Of a stretch of DNA of 64,000 bases, positions 25,328 through 34,439 are shown piece by piece. The stretch covers positions 186,001 to 250,000 of the forward strand of contig CAWUVH010000007.1 in the NCBI GenBank assembly GCA_963925895.1. The letters run 5' to 3'. Within the stretch, counting starts at the first letter, position 1, and each line of letters opens with the position of its first letter. Origin of the DNA: Eutrophovita sp913057845 (GTDB taxonomy: Bacteria; Pseudomonadota; Gammaproteobacteria; Burkholderiales; Eutrophovitaceae). The notes below the pieces were generated by a model. The model did no database searches. It saw only the letters and a program-made list of their open reading frames with translations, and had not been told where the DNA came from. The position numbers and the translations under genes were made by a program.

Positions 25328-26446
25328 ATGCCCGGACCCCTCAGAGGTTTAAAAGTTTTGGATTTCTCAACGTTACTTCCTGGCCCCATGGCGACCTTAT
25401 TCCTCGCTGAGGCCGGTGCGGAAGTAGTTAAAATTGAACGACCCGATAGCGGTGAGGATATGAGATATTATCCGCCGAAATGGGGCGACAGCAGTGTCAA
25501 TTTTTCATTGTTAAATCGTGGAAAAAAAAGTGTTGCAGTTGACTTAAAGAATGAGCGGGAGCGGGCTAAATTAACCCCATTAATTCAGGAAGCTGATATC
25601 GTAGTAGAACAGTTCCGTCCTGGTGTGATGGCACGGTTAGGGCTTGATTACGAGTCCATTAAAAAAATTAATCCTAAGATTATCTATTGTTCTATTTCTG
25701 GTTTCGGGCAAAGTGGTCCGAAGAAAAATATAGCTGGGCACGACATCAATTATGTAGGGGATGCTGGACTTCTCTCACTGAGTTTGGGTTCTGCTGAGCA
25801 ACCCGTTGTGCCGCCGGCATTGATCGCTGATATTGCCGGAGGATCGTATCCGGCGGTGATGAATATACTGCTCGCGCTTCGCGAACGTGATTTGTCGGGT
25901 CAAGGTTGTTACATCGATATTGCCATGACGGACGGAGTGCTTCCATTTTTGTTTTGGGCGCTCGGAAAAACAAGTGCGTCCGGCGTGAATCCTAAAAATG
26001 GACAAGACCGCCTCACAGGCGGTTCACCACGTTACCAGCTCTACCCAACGAGTGACGAACGCTTTGTGGCGGCTGGACCGTTAGAGAATAAGTTCTGGGA
26101 GACTTTTTCAGAAACAATCGGTCTTGAGGCGGAGTATCGTGATGATTCTATCGATGAAGCAGAAACGATTCGTCAGGTTGCATCCATAATTAAAGAGAAA
26201 TCAGCATCTTACTGGGAGCCCATTTTCAGAGAGGCCAACTGTTGTTGTACCATCGTTAAGACGGTGGAGGAGGCCTTGGCTGATGAGCAATTTAGAGTTC
26301 GTGGCGTCTTTAACGAACAGTTGACGAGTAAAAGTGGTGACACGATTCCTGCAGTTCCAATCCCCATTATCACTGAGCTCAGAAAACAAAATGACGGGGG
26401 TAGAGCACCGGCCATTGGAGAGCATAATGAGGATCTTTTACGGTAA
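25328..26446 (+). CDS. CaiB/BaiF family protein, alpha-methylacyl-CoA racemase-like
   Basis: A family III CoA-transferase fold protein, possibly a racemase of 2-methylacyl-CoA esters. The 372 residues show the family start GLKVLDFSTLLPGPMAT, EVVKIERPDSGEDMR, LNRGKKSVAVDLK and FRPGVMARLGLDY. The segment AGHDINYVGDAG carries the His-Asp pair typical of alpha-methylacyl-CoA racemases, and GGSPRYQLYPTSDERFVAAG follows. ATG 25328 is preferred over a GTG 6 bases upstream. It is probably monocistronic, 96 bases after speE. A racemase is favoured, but a CoA-transferase cannot be ruled out. Confidence 0.85.
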   Translation: MPGPLRGLKVLDFSTLLPGPMATLFLAEAGAEVVKIERPDSGEDMRYYPPKWGDSSVNFSLLNRGKKSVAVDLKNERERAKLTPLIQEADIVVEQFRPGVMARLGLDYESIKKINPKIIYCSISGFGQSGPKKNIAGHDINYVGDAGLLSLSLGSAEQPVVPPALIADIAGGSYPAVMNILLALRERDLSGQGCYIDIAMTDGVLPFLFWALGKTSASGVNPKNGQDRLTGGSPRYQLYPTSDERFVAAGPLENKFWETFSETIGLEAEYRDDSIDEAETIRQVASIIKEKSASYWEPIFREANCCCTIVKTVEEALADEQFRVRGVFNEQLTSKSGDTIPAVPIPIITELRKQNDGGRAPAIGEHNEDLLR

Positions 26447-26595
26447 AGGTGTGTTGGCGGTAGTTATCTGAATTGATGCGTTGAGTCGATCAAGATCTCT
26501 TTGTTTATAAGTATCTAAGCTTTATTTGGGTTGACTCTAAAAGGGTTACCTTTTACTCTACTTTAATCAGATAATAAATTATGGAGTCCCAGTTG

Positions 26596-26763
26596 ATGAA
26601 AGCGTTAGCGTATGTCCTATCCCTTGTATTTGTTGTAACTTGCTCTTTAACTTATGCAGGCGTCACGGGAACAACAGGTCCAAGCCAGCACTCAGGTGCA
26701 AAAATTAAACCCGTCGAAGACAAGCATGAAGAGTCTAAAGAGGCTAGTGAGCACGATCACTAA
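26596..26763 (+). CDS. Small secreted protein with charged, His-containing tail
   Basis: A 55-residue protein with a clear signal peptide (MKALAYVLSLVFVVTCSLTYA), then a hydrophilic 34-residue tail rich in Lys, Glu, Ser and His that ends SEHDH. No family is recognised. GGAG at 26583-26586 precedes the ATG at 26596; an in-frame ATG at 26581 overlaps that site. A strong terminator follows, so it is its own transcription unit. The short charged tail could bind metal, but this is a guess. Confidence 0.65.
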   Translation: MKALAYVLSLVFVVTCSLTYAGVTGTTGPSQHSGAKIKPVEDKHEESKEASEHDH

Positions 26764-26785
26764 ATGTACAGGGTGATGTGCTAGA

Positions 26786-26812
26786 AAAAAAGCCGGCAAA
26801 GCCGGCTTTTTT
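26786..26812 (+). terminator. Strong rho-independent terminator
   Basis: The stem AGCCGGC (26791-26797) and GCCGGCT (26801-26807) has a three-base loop and is flanked by A-run and T-run, so it could work in both directions. It ends the small secreted protein gene. Confidence 0.9.
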
Positions 26813-26976
26813 GATTTGGGTAGGTATGCAGTGATGTGTCATCTAAATTTGAGAATTGAGAGAACAATGTTAGTCTTTAAGAACAAAAGAACGGCGTGCT
26901 AGCACCATTGCAAGTGCCTCCTGGGTAAACCCAGTTAAAAATTAATATTGACCGAATTGTTGTTATAGGATGAATC

Positions 26977-27783
26977 GTGATTAGGCGAATTTTAGTGACT
27001 GTGTTGATCAGCGTTTTTTGGTGCGGCCAGTTATTCGCAGAAGATGAAACAGCCGCTGGGATCCAGGAGTACCGAGATTTACTTTCGGATGGTAACCCTG
27101 CTGAGTTGTGGGTCTTGTCGGGTGAGGAGTTATGGTTCACCTCGGTCGGTCCAAAAGGGGCGAGTTTGGAAACGTGTGATCTTGGTAAAGGGCCAGGAGT
27201 GGTGCGTGGGGCCTACGTCGAATTACCCCGTTACTTTTCCGACGTTAAGAAGGTCATGGACTTAGAGCAACGTTTGATTCATTGTCGCATGGCGATTCAA
27301 GGGTTCTCGTATTTAGATGTCACATCATATCCCTTTACAAAAAGGGGCCAAGAGACGTCTGAGATTGAGATTCTGGTTGCATTTGTCGCCTCTGAATCCA
27401 GAGGAATGCACATGAATATTCCCCTCGAGCATGCTGAAGAACAAAAAATGTTCGATTTAGGTGAGCAGATTTTTTATTTCCGAGCGGGGTCGCATGACTT
27501 TGGATGCATAACTTGTCACAGCGGTGACAATCGAAGGATAAGGTTGCAGGAGCTTCCAAACTTTAGAAATCAAGATCAGGCGAGAAAAACATACGGATCT
27601 TGGCCTGCTTACCGCGTGTCGGCTGGGGAGGTGCGAACTATGCAGCATCGACTTTATGATTGCTTCCGGCAACAACGCTTTCCAGAGGCTATATATGGGA
27701 ATGACATGATTACGGCTCTTATTATGTTTTTAGCTAAAAGCGCGGATGGTGGTGTTTATAACGCGCCTGCAATGAAGCGTTAA
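26977..27783 (+). CDS. soxA: SoxA: c-type cytochrome subunit of the SoxAX thiosulfate oxidation complex
   Basis: SoxAX oxidatively couples thiosulfate to the cysteine of the SoxYZ carrier in the periplasm. The 268 residues have a signal peptide, and one haem motif CITCH (177-181). The essential haem-ligand cysteine, which forms a persulfide in known enzymes, corresponds to C229 in MQHRLYDCFRQQRFPE. The N-terminal half keeps a lone Cys (C67) and C103 but no CxxCH, so this is the mono-haem SoxA type. The start is GTG 26977 after AGGA. soxX begins 3 bases past the stop. Confidence 0.92.
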   Translation: MIRRILVTVLISVFWCGQLFAEDETAAGIQEYRDLLSDGNPAELWVLSGEELWFTSVGPKGASLETCDLGKGPGVVRGAYVELPRYFSDVKKVMDLEQRLIHCRMAIQGFSYLDVTSYPFTKRGQETSEIEILVAFVASESRGMHMNIPLEHAEEQKMFDLGEQIFYFRAGSHDFGCITCHSGDNRRIRLQELPNFRNQDQARKTYGSWPAYRVSAGEVRTMQHRLYDCFRQQRFPEAIYGNDMITALIMFLAKSADGGVYNAPAMKR

Positions 27784-27786
27784 GAG

Positions 27787-28413
27787 ATGTTCATGAAAAT
27801 TTCACCGCTTAGTTTGGGTTTCATTGCGATAACTTTGATGTTCGGGTTAAAGGGGGCTAACGCCTCAGAGGATATTAATCCGGAGTTTAAGGACCTGCTC
27901 AAGGAGGGCTTGCGCACTAAAGGCTCTGTTCAGTTGGAGCGATTCTTGAGTTTAGACGCTACCCAGAATTTCTGTAGTGACTCCAATGTAAATGTTAACA
28001 GTGCTGAGGCAGGTCAGTTGATGTCTAAGGCACTTCAGCAGATTCAGTACCCAGCTGGGAGTAGTTATCTTGGCGATTGGAAGGAAGGCGAAAGAATTGC
28101 TCAAAGCGGTAAAGGTTTACGATTCAACGATACCAATGATACGGAAAATGGTGGTAATTGTTACGCGTGTCACCAAATCCGTAAGGACGAGTTAGCATAC
28201 GGGACTCTAGGGCCATCACTGTATCAGTACGGTAAATTGCGAGGCTACTCTGATGAAGTTCTGCGTTATACATGGGCGAAAATATTTAACCCTCAGGCAT
28301 TTCTGATGTGTTCAAACATGCCTCGATATGGCCATAACGGTATACTTACAGTGGAGCAAATGAGGAATATCCTGGCGTTATTGTTGGATCCTCAATCTCC
28401 TGTTAATGAGTAA
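27787..28413 (+). CDS. soxX: SoxX: small c-type cytochrome partner of SoxA
   Basis: Periplasmic monohaem cytochrome accepting electrons in SoxAX. The 208 residues carry a signal peptide, the haem motif CYACH (125-129) and a likely axial Met178 in CSNMPRYGHNGIL. An N-terminal domain of about 90 residues precedes the haem domain, longer than the minimal SoxX. Two ATG codons (27787, 27793) are possible; the second is followed by a typical lipid-free signal peptide. It lies between soxA and soxB in a tight operon. Confidence 0.91.
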   Translation: MFMKISPLSLGFIAITLMFGLKGANASEDINPEFKDLLKEGLRTKGSVQLERFLSLDATQNFCSDSNVNVNSAEAGQLMSKALQQIQYPAGSSYLGDWKEGERIAQSGKGLRFNDTNDTENGGNCYACHQIRKDELAYGTLGPSLYQYGKLRGYSDEVLRYTWAKIFNPQAFLMCSNMPRYGHNGILTVEQMRNILALLLDPQSPVNE

Positions 28414-28433
28414 GGGCGCAGTAGGTATTTATT

Positions 28434-30164
28434 GTGACACTTTCTCGTAGAGACTTTTTGTTGGCGCTGGGATCTGCTGCCGCGGCTGGTCTTCCTATAT
28501 CTAATCGACGGGCACTCGCTAATCCGCATTTAGATGAGCTCTACGATATTCCAAAGTTTGGCAATGTTCATCTGCTGCATATGACGGATTGCCATGCGCA
28601 ATTAAACCCCGTTTATTTTCGAGAACCCAGCATGAATTTTGGTGTGGGCTTGGCTGCTGGAAAACTGCCACACATTGTTGGTGAATCCTTGTTAAAGGCG
28701 GTCAATGTTCCTACAGGCAGTGCTATGGCGCATGCATTCTCTTGTCTTAATTTCGAGGAAGCTGCTCGAATTTTTGGTCGTGTTGGTGGGTTCTCACACC
28801 TTAAAACACTGGTTGATAAGCTAAGGTCAGGCCGCCCAGGAGCTCTGTTACTCGATGGCGGTGATACGTGGCAGGGGTCTGGCACAGCGTTGTGGTCTCA
28901 GGGGCAGGATATGGTAGATGCCTGTTTGTTGCTTGGAGTCGATGTGATGACTGCTCATTGGGAAATGACGCTGGGTGCGCAGCGGGTACAGCATATTGTT
29001 GCTAATGATTTCTCAGGGCGGATTGATTTTCTCGCTCAAAACATTAAGACATTTGATTTTGATGAGCCCGTATTCGAATCATTCAGCATTAAGGAGATGA
29101 ATGGCATACCCATTGCTGTTATCGGTCAAGCCTTTCCCTATACGCCGATTGCGAATCCTAGTCACTTGATTCCTGATTGGAGTTTTGGTATACGCGAATA
29201 TGAGTTGCAGCAGCTTGTAAATCGAATACGAAAAAAAGGGATTAAAGTCATTGTCTTACTTTCGCATAATGGTATGGATGTTGATTTAAAGTTAGCTTCG
29301 CGTGTGACTGGGATTGATGCAATACTGGGCGGTCATACTCATGACGGCATGCCTGTGCCAGTCATCGTTGCGAATAAATCTGGGAAAACAATTGTTACGA
29401 ATGGCGGCAGCAATGGAAAGTTTCTTGGTGTGTTGGACTTTGCTGTGACCGCATCAGGTATCGAGGATTTCAGATATCGACTCTTGCCTGTGTTTTCTGA
29501 GTTCATTGAGCCCGATCCCGATATGGAGGCGTTGATTCATCGTGTGAGGCATCCATTTGAGCAGCAACTTATGGAGCCGCTCGCAACGACTGAAGGGTTG
29601 TTGTACCGGAGGGGAAATTTTAATGGGAGTTTTGATCAGTTGATTTTAGATGCGTTGATGGACGAGCTTGATGCGGACATCGCATTCTCTCCAGGATTTC
29701 GTTGGGGAACGTCTCTTTTGCCAAACAGTACGATCAATATGGAGGCGCTTTTAGCGCAAACTGCGACTACCTATTCCTTCAGTACTTTGACTGAAATGAA
29801 GGGGGAAACGATTAAAATAATCCTCGAGGATGTGGCGGATAATATTTTTAATCCCGATCCGTATTACCAGCAAGGAGGTGATATGGTCCGTGTCGGAGGC
29901 ATGAGTTATACGATTGACCCGCATGCGGCGATCGGATCGCGGATATCCGAGATGCGGATAGGAGACACGTTCATCGACCCGAATAAGGTATATAAAGTAG
30001 CAGGATGGGCGCCTGTGACAGAGGGGGCGACAGGTGAGCTCGTTTGGGACTTGGTTGCGCGTTGGCTGAAAGATCAGAAAACTGTGCCTATTAGAACACT
30101 AGGTACGCCACGTATTAAAGGCTTGGATTATAACGTCGGGGTGACCGATCGTTGCGATGCCTGA
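28434..30164 (+). CDS. soxB: SoxB: thiosulfohydrolase
   Basis: Dimanganese hydrolase of the Sox system releasing sulfate from SoxYZ-bound thiosulfonate. The 576 residues start with a Tat signal (SRRDFLLALGSAAAAG) for export of the folded enzyme. The 5'-nucleotidase-type metal motifs are MTDCHAQ (D52, H54), DGGDTWQGSG, AHWEMT, LLSHNGMDVD and LGGHTHDG. The start is GTG 28434. It is 20 bases after soxX. No soxYZ or soxCD is nearby, so the operon is partial, as in several marine gammaproteobacteria in which soxYZ is located separately. Confidence 0.94.
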   Translation: MTLSRRDFLLALGSAAAAGLPISNRRALANPHLDELYDIPKFGNVHLLHMTDCHAQLNPVYFREPSMNFGVGLAAGKLPHIVGESLLKAVNVPTGSAMAHAFSCLNFEEAARIFGRVGGFSHLKTLVDKLRSGRPGALLLDGGDTWQGSGTALWSQGQDMVDACLLLGVDVMTAHWEMTLGAQRVQHIVANDFSGRIDFLAQNIKTFDFDEPVFESFSIKEMNGIPIAVIGQAFPYTPIANPSHLIPDWSFGIREYELQQLVNRIRKKGIKVIVLLSHNGMDVDLKLASRVTGIDAILGGHTHDGMPVPVIVANKSGKTIVTNGGSNGKFLGVLDFAVTASGIEDFRYRLLPVFSEFIEPDPDMEALIHRVRHPFEQQLMEPLATTEGLLYRRGNFNGSFDQLILDALMDELDADIAFSPGFRWGTSLLPNSTINMEALLAQTATTYSFSTLTEMKGETIKIILEDVADNIFNPDPYYQQGGDMVRVGGMSYTIDPHAAIGSRISEMRIGDTFIDPNKVYKVAGWAPVTEGATGELVWDLVARWLKDQKTVPIRTLGTPRIKGLDYNVGVTDRCDA

Positions 30165-30230
30165 TTCCTCAGTATTAAATACGTATTTTGAATTATCGTT
30201 AGGTGCTGCTAATGAGTAAGCCTAGCTGAC

Positions 30231-30986
30231 ATGTCTTTAGTCATGAATATGCGGCAGCATTTGCGCAGGGTCGTTAAGTATCCAGCCTTGATTGTGTTTC
30301 TGATTTCAGGACTACTGATATCAGTCTTATTATTTTTTTTTTATAATGTCCGAATTAATAGATTCATCGCCAAATATTGGTTTCGATGTTTGCTATTTAT
30401 TCTTAATCTCAAACTTGAAACAAAAGGTATCGATAAAGAATTGGAAGGTCATTTTTTGGTGGCGAATCATATTTCATGGTTGGATATCCCAGTCATATCA
30501 GCTTGTATGCCCACTTGTTTTTTATCGAAGTCAGAGGTTCGTCAGTGGCCCGTGATTGGACTGCTGGCTCGTTTTGTCGGGACGATATTCATTGCGAGAG
30601 CGAGTCGTCGCGCGCTAATGGAGGTCAATCAAAAGATTGATTGTTCCCTCAGAGACGGAAATTCTGTCTGTGTCTTTCCTGAAGGGACAACGACTCTTGG
30701 TGATCAGGTTGGCTTATTCCACGCGTCAATTTTTCAGCCGGTGGTAAATGTCGGAGCGAAGGTCACGCCTGTTTCGATACGTTATCTTGATAAAAATCGT
30801 GTGCAAACTGGATGTCCTGCTTACGTTGGGGATATGACGTTACTGTGCTCGTTAGATCAAGTTGTGATTGAGTCTGCACTCATCGTAGAGGTGAGTTTTT
30901 TGTCGACTATTGATGTTAAAGATTTGAGTCGAGAGAGCATCTCAGATTTGTCGAGAGCTATGATTTTGACTGATTTATTTAAGTGA
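30231..30986 (+). CDS. 1-acyl-sn-glycerol-3-phosphate acyltransferase family protein (PlsC-like)
   Basis: An inner-membrane acyltransferase for phospholipid or ornithine-lipid synthesis. The 251 residues have one N-terminal membrane segment (about 18-38), the catalytic NHISWLD (HX4D), the second motif FIARASRR, and the substrate motif FPEGTT. The gene is isolated; the stop overlaps the convergent dehydrogenase gene by 12 bases. It is expected to make phosphatidic acid, but an alternative acyl acceptor such as lyso-ornithine lipid cannot be excluded. Confidence 0.88.
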   Translation: MSLVMNMRQHLRRVVKYPALIVFLISGLLISVLLFFFYNVRINRFIAKYWFRCLLFILNLKLETKGIDKELEGHFLVANHISWLDIPVISACMPTCFLSKSEVRQWPVIGLLARFVGTIFIARASRRALMEVNQKIDCSLRDGNSVCVFPEGTTTLGDQVGLFHASIFQPVVNVGAKVTPVSIRYLDKNRVQTGCPAYVGDMTLLCSLDQVVIESALIVEVSFLSTIDVKDLSRESISDLSRAMILTDLFK

Positions 30987-31877
30987 TGCTGCGCGTCTGA
31001 GGGTCTTGTATATCGTGGTGAGATCTGCCTCTACGCCATGTTCTTGTATTGCTTCATCGAAGACCGATTGCGTAGCTTTGCCAACCTGATCAGATGTCTC
31101 ATACATTTTCACTTCTTCGGCCCACAATTCTAGGTCTTTCTTTAATATGGCATTGCTGGCACCAAAGTTAAATGCGCCACTCAAAACGTTATTAGGAATA
31201 AACACCTGGCTTGATCGGCTTAGTCCAGACGAGGCATTGATGACATCGATCATCTGCGAGGGATCAAGTCCTGCTTTTTCCCCAAGTGTTAGCGATTCGA
31301 GTGTCCCAGCTAAGTGTATAAATAGATTTATGTTGTTAACCAATTTCATTATCTGGGCCATTCCGGGCTCATCACCGACGTAGAATTGTTTGGCGCTCAT
31401 ATGCGGGAATACGTGTACGCATAAAAATTCGTAGGCAACGGTATCCCCTGAGCACATTACGGCGAGCGTTGCATCCTTGGCACCAGCTGGTCCTCCCGAA
31501 ATAGGTGAATCTAAAAATGCAATGGTATGTGCTTGTAATTGAGATGCGGTGTCTTTCGCATAGGCGCTACCCGTGGTCCCTAGACTGACAAGGCTCTTTA
31601 TTTGAGATCCATTTATAACGCCTTTGCTGGGGTCGAGAACTACAGAGCGAGCCGCATCCAGTGAAGGCAGGCAGGTGAAGACAATATCGGCTTTGTTCGC
31701 CACGTGAATTGGTGATGAGCAGGTGTGTACATTGTCGCCAATAAGTGCCGCGCACCGAGATGAATCAATATCAAAAATATATGTTTGTAATCCACTTTTG
31801 ATGATGTTTTGAGCTATAGGTGATCCCATTGAACCAAGTCCAATGAACCCAAGTGTAGTGATTTGTGAGTAAGGCAT
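30975..31877 (-). CDS. 3-hydroxyisobutyrate dehydrogenase family (beta-hydroxyacid dehydrogenase)
   Basis: NAD(P)-dependent oxidation of a beta-hydroxyacid or a related reductase reaction. The 300 residues have the Rossmann motif GFIGLGSMGSPIAQNI, the conserved SPISGGPAGAKDATLAVMCSG, and the catalytic lysine region QIMKLVNNIN. It ends inside the convergent PlsC-like gene. It is followed in the same direction upstream by the sulfurtransferase and aldo/keto reductase, but gaps are larger than in tight operons. The precise substrate cannot be told; glyoxylate or tartronate semialdehyde reductase is an alternative. Confidence 0.88.
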   Translation of the reverse strand: MPYSQITTLGFIGLGSMGSPIAQNIIKSGLQTYIFDIDSSRCAALIGDNVHTCSSPIHVANKADIVFTCLPSLDAARSVVLDPSKGVINGSQIKSLVSLGTTGSAYAKDTASQLQAHTIAFLDSPISGGPAGAKDATLAVMCSGDTVAYEFLCVHVFPHMSAKQFYVGDEPGMAQIMKLVNNINLFIHLAGTLESLTLGEKAGLDPSQMIDVINASSGLSRSSQVFIPNNVLSGAFNFGASNAILKKDLELWAEEVKMYETSDQVGKATQSVFDEAIQEHGVEADLTTIYKTLRRAASLK

Positions 31878-31925
31878 ATTGTGTCGTCCTAAAGTCCAGT
31901 AAGTTTTTAGATGGCGTCGATGATT

Positions 31926-32780
31926 TTAGGCATTCGACTCAACGGGCAAGTCATGATCGCGACCCCATTCATCCCATGATCCGTCGTATATTCTCCACTC
32001 GTGTCTCCCAATTTGATCAAGTGCGATTGCTAGGATGCAGGCGGTTACTCCGGATCCACAGGTCAGTATGAGTGGATTGTCAATATTTATTCCTGATTCA
32101 CTGAACCGCTGCATTAGTTTTTCCTTAGGCAGGAGTTCACGTGTTTCTGGATGAAGGAGGTGAGCCCAATATAGGTTATGACTGCTTGGGATATGCCCTG
32201 GCCGAGCACCTGGGTAACGATCGGGTTCCTGACCTGAGAATCGACCAGGTGTCCTTGCATCGAGTATCTCCTTACCCAATGAGGAGGCTTTTAAAACATC
32301 ATCTTTAAGCGCTAACAGGTCTCGTGTAATCTCAGCTTTAAAGATTCGCGGTTTGCGCGGTGACAGTTGTGTGGTGATCTCCCCACCATACTGCCTCCAG
32401 TGTGTCAGTCCGCCGTCCAGGATCGAGACGTTATCGTAACCGTAGAGTCTGAATAGCCACCACACACGCGCTGCACTATAAAGTCCTGGAGTGTCATACG
32501 CGACAACGTGTGTATTGTTGTTGATACCGAGATTCCCGACCTTTGTACAAAATACTTGTTTGTTTGGAACTTTTCTTGGGAGGGGGTTTTCCGGGTCAGC
32601 AATGTCACTTAGATCAAAAAAGATGGAGTTAGGAATATGCTCTTCTAAAAACTCAGCCTTTGCATCGCGTCCAGTGTCCGGTAGGTGCACCGTGGCGTCG
32701 ACAATGCACAGGTTCGCATCATGCAAATGTTCTGTGAGCCATTGTGCAGAGACTATGGGTCCAGGGTAATTGGGTGACAT
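31926..32780 (-). CDS. sseA: 3-mercaptopyruvate / thiosulfate sulfurtransferase (two rhodanese domains)
   Basis: Transfers sulfane sulfur to cyanide or thiols. The protein of 284 residues has two rhodanese domains. The first is inactive-like (IVDATVHLPDTGRDAK, HVVAYDT), and the second carries the active-site loop CGSGVTA around residues 238-244, which is the mercaptopyruvate sulfurtransferase signature rather than CRKGVT. The frame is open a further 27 codons upstream, but MSPNYPGPIVSAQWL at 32780 is the natural start. It may play a role in sulfur handling alongside the Sox genes. Confidence 0.9.
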   Translation of the reverse strand: MSPNYPGPIVSAQWLTEHLHDANLCIVDATVHLPDTGRDAKAEFLEEHIPNSIFFDLSDIADPENPLPRKVPNKQVFCTKVGNLGINNNTHVVAYDTPGLYSAARVWWLFRLYGYDNVSILDGGLTHWRQYGGEITTQLSPRKPRIFKAEITRDLLALKDDVLKASSLGKEILDARTPGRFSGQEPDRYPGARPGHIPSSHNLYWAHLLHPETRELLPKEKLMQRFSESGINIDNPLILTCGSGVTACILAIALDQIGRHEWRIYDGSWDEWGRDHDLPVESNA

Positions 32781-32800
32781 ATCAAATTTACCTATGGGTA

Positions 32801-33805
32801 TTAGCAGTATTGTTCCACTGCAACAGTTTGACCTACTGAGTAGCGATTGCCATGTGCCCATCCTACGGGGAGCACGTCCTCAATCAATCGGAGCTCGCCT
32901 TTAGACAGATCGCGTTGTGCTCCTTCTGCTAGTTCTTTTAGGTGGTCTACGGATCGTGTTCCTGGTATTGGAATAATATTTTCGCCTTGATGCAACAACC
33001 ATGCAATCGCGAGACCTGATGCGCTGATGCTGAATTCGCTTGCGAGTTTTCTGAAGGCATTGCTTGCTTCTATGTTTCTACTTAAGTTGGGCTCAATGAA
33101 CCGAGGATTTTCTTTTAGAAAATCCATCTCCGAGATGCGCTCCTCTGTATGAGGACTGTCTGTGAGTAGTGAGCGTCCCACTGGGGAAAAAGCAACGAGT
33201 GCTGTTCCCATGGCTTTGGTCGTTTGCGTTAAGCCTAATTCTGTGTTTCGGGTTGAGAGGGAATACTCTGATTGTACGGCTGCAACATGACTTACTGAGT
33301 GGGCAAGCTTTAAAGATGATGGGGCGATCTCCGAGAACCCATATGATTTAATTTTCCCCTCTTGCACAAGTTGGCTCATCGTTCCTGCGACCTCTTCAAT
33401 GGGTATCGTTTCATCGCGGCGGTGTATGTAATATAAATCTAACGTGTCAACGCCTAATCTAGCAAGGGACTTGTCTAGTTGATCTCGGATGTGGGCGTCA
33501 CTATTATCAAAGTAGCGTTGACCGGTTTCCAAGTTGCGACAAATGCCGACTTTAGAGGCGATTGTGAATAGTTGATCTTTTATCTTTCCTTGTTTCCCAA
33601 GAAAGGAACCAATGACTGTTTCTGATCTGCCATTTCCGTAAACGTTGGATGTGTCAATATGGTTGATGTCAAGGTCGAGTGCCGAGCTCAAAATTTTATG
33701 TGAACCCTCATCTTTCGCCAATCCGTAAAAGTCAGAAAATGATAAGGCTCCCACACCAATGGCGGAGACCTGTGGCCCATGCATGCCGAGTTGACGAGTT
33801 TTCAT
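32801..33805 (-). CDS. Aldo/keto reductase
   Basis: NADPH-dependent carbonyl reductase of the AKR fold (AKR11/13-like). The 334 residues start MKTRQLGMHGPQVSAIG and carry Asp-Tyr-Lys-His positions: DTSNVYGNGRSE, IASKVG, and YYIHRRDETIPIEEVAG. The C-terminal cofactor site is IIPIPGTRSVDHLKE. It is 20 bases upstream of the sulfurtransferase and on the same strand, so it may be co-transcribed. No particular substrate is suggested. Confidence 0.9.
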   Translation of the reverse strand: MKTRQLGMHGPQVSAIGVGALSFSDFYGLAKDEGSHKILSSALDLDINHIDTSNVYGNGRSETVIGSFLGKQGKIKDQLFTIASKVGICRNLETGQRYFDNSDAHIRDQLDKSLARLGVDTLDLYYIHRRDETIPIEEVAGTMSQLVQEGKIKSYGFSEIAPSSLKLAHSVSHVAAVQSEYSLSTRNTELGLTQTTKAMGTALVAFSPVGRSLLTDSPHTEERISEMDFLKENPRFIEPNLSRNIEASNAFRKLASEFSISASGLAIAWLLHQGENIIPIPGTRSVDHLKELAEGAQRDLSKGELRLIEDVLPVGWAHGNRYSVGQTVAVEQYC

Positions 33806-33846
33806 TGGTGCTCCTAATTAAAAATTAATGATTGAACGCGTTTGTT

Positions 33847-34293
33847 TTAGGGCAACGTCCCATCAATTATATAAGTCAGTATTTGAACGATTTGCTCAGG
33901 GCTGTTCGTGACTGCCAGCGCTGCCGCATCGATTTCTTTTAAGGCGTGTTGATGTTCGGCTTGATGCAAAATGATTAACGATTTGCCAAGAGCGGCCGCA
34001 TATCCCGCATCGAATGCGGCATTCCATTGTTTGTATTTCTCGCCAAAACACACGACAACGATATCTGCGTCTTCGATGCCTTTACGTGTCCGTATGGCAT
34101 TAATTTTTGCACTTTTTTGATCATGCCAAAATTTATTTAATTCCTCTCCTAGTATACGAACCCCGCAGTCATCACTTGACCCATGAACTGTTATAGGACT
34201 CATGAAGGTGATATTTTTGTCTTTGCACCTCGCGATGATGGTCTCTCGCCAATCGGTGTGAATTTCTCCTGATAGATAAACTTTGTAATGCAT
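33847..34293 (-). CDS. YtoQ family protein
   Basis: A small cytosolic protein of uncharacterised function. The 148 residues begin MHYKVYLSGEIHTDWRE and contain SPITVHGSSDDCGVRILGEE and ADIVVVCFGEKYKQWNAAFD, which resemble the nucleoside 2-deoxyribosyltransferase/TIR-like fold on which YtoQ is built. AGGA upstream of ATG 34293 picks this start over an upstream in-frame Met. It is 41 bases past the aldo/keto reductase start in the same direction, with no close partner. Confidence 0.78.
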   Translation of the reverse strand: MHYKVYLSGEIHTDWRETIIARCKDKNITFMSPITVHGSSDDCGVRILGEELNKFWHDQKSAKINAIRTRKGIEDADIVVVCFGEKYKQWNAAFDAGYAAALGKSLIILHQAEHQHALKEIDAAALAVTNSPEQIVQILTYIIDGTLP

Positions 34294-34439
34294 GATGTTT
34301 TTTCCTGTAGCGTGGCTCAATAGTTTGAGTACCACTATATCAATTAATATGTGCTGCTTCAGTGTAAACTAACAATCAATTATTGATGCGCGTAAGCGCA
34401 CATAGAATGTTTGGCCATAAACCTAATTTAGGAGCACCG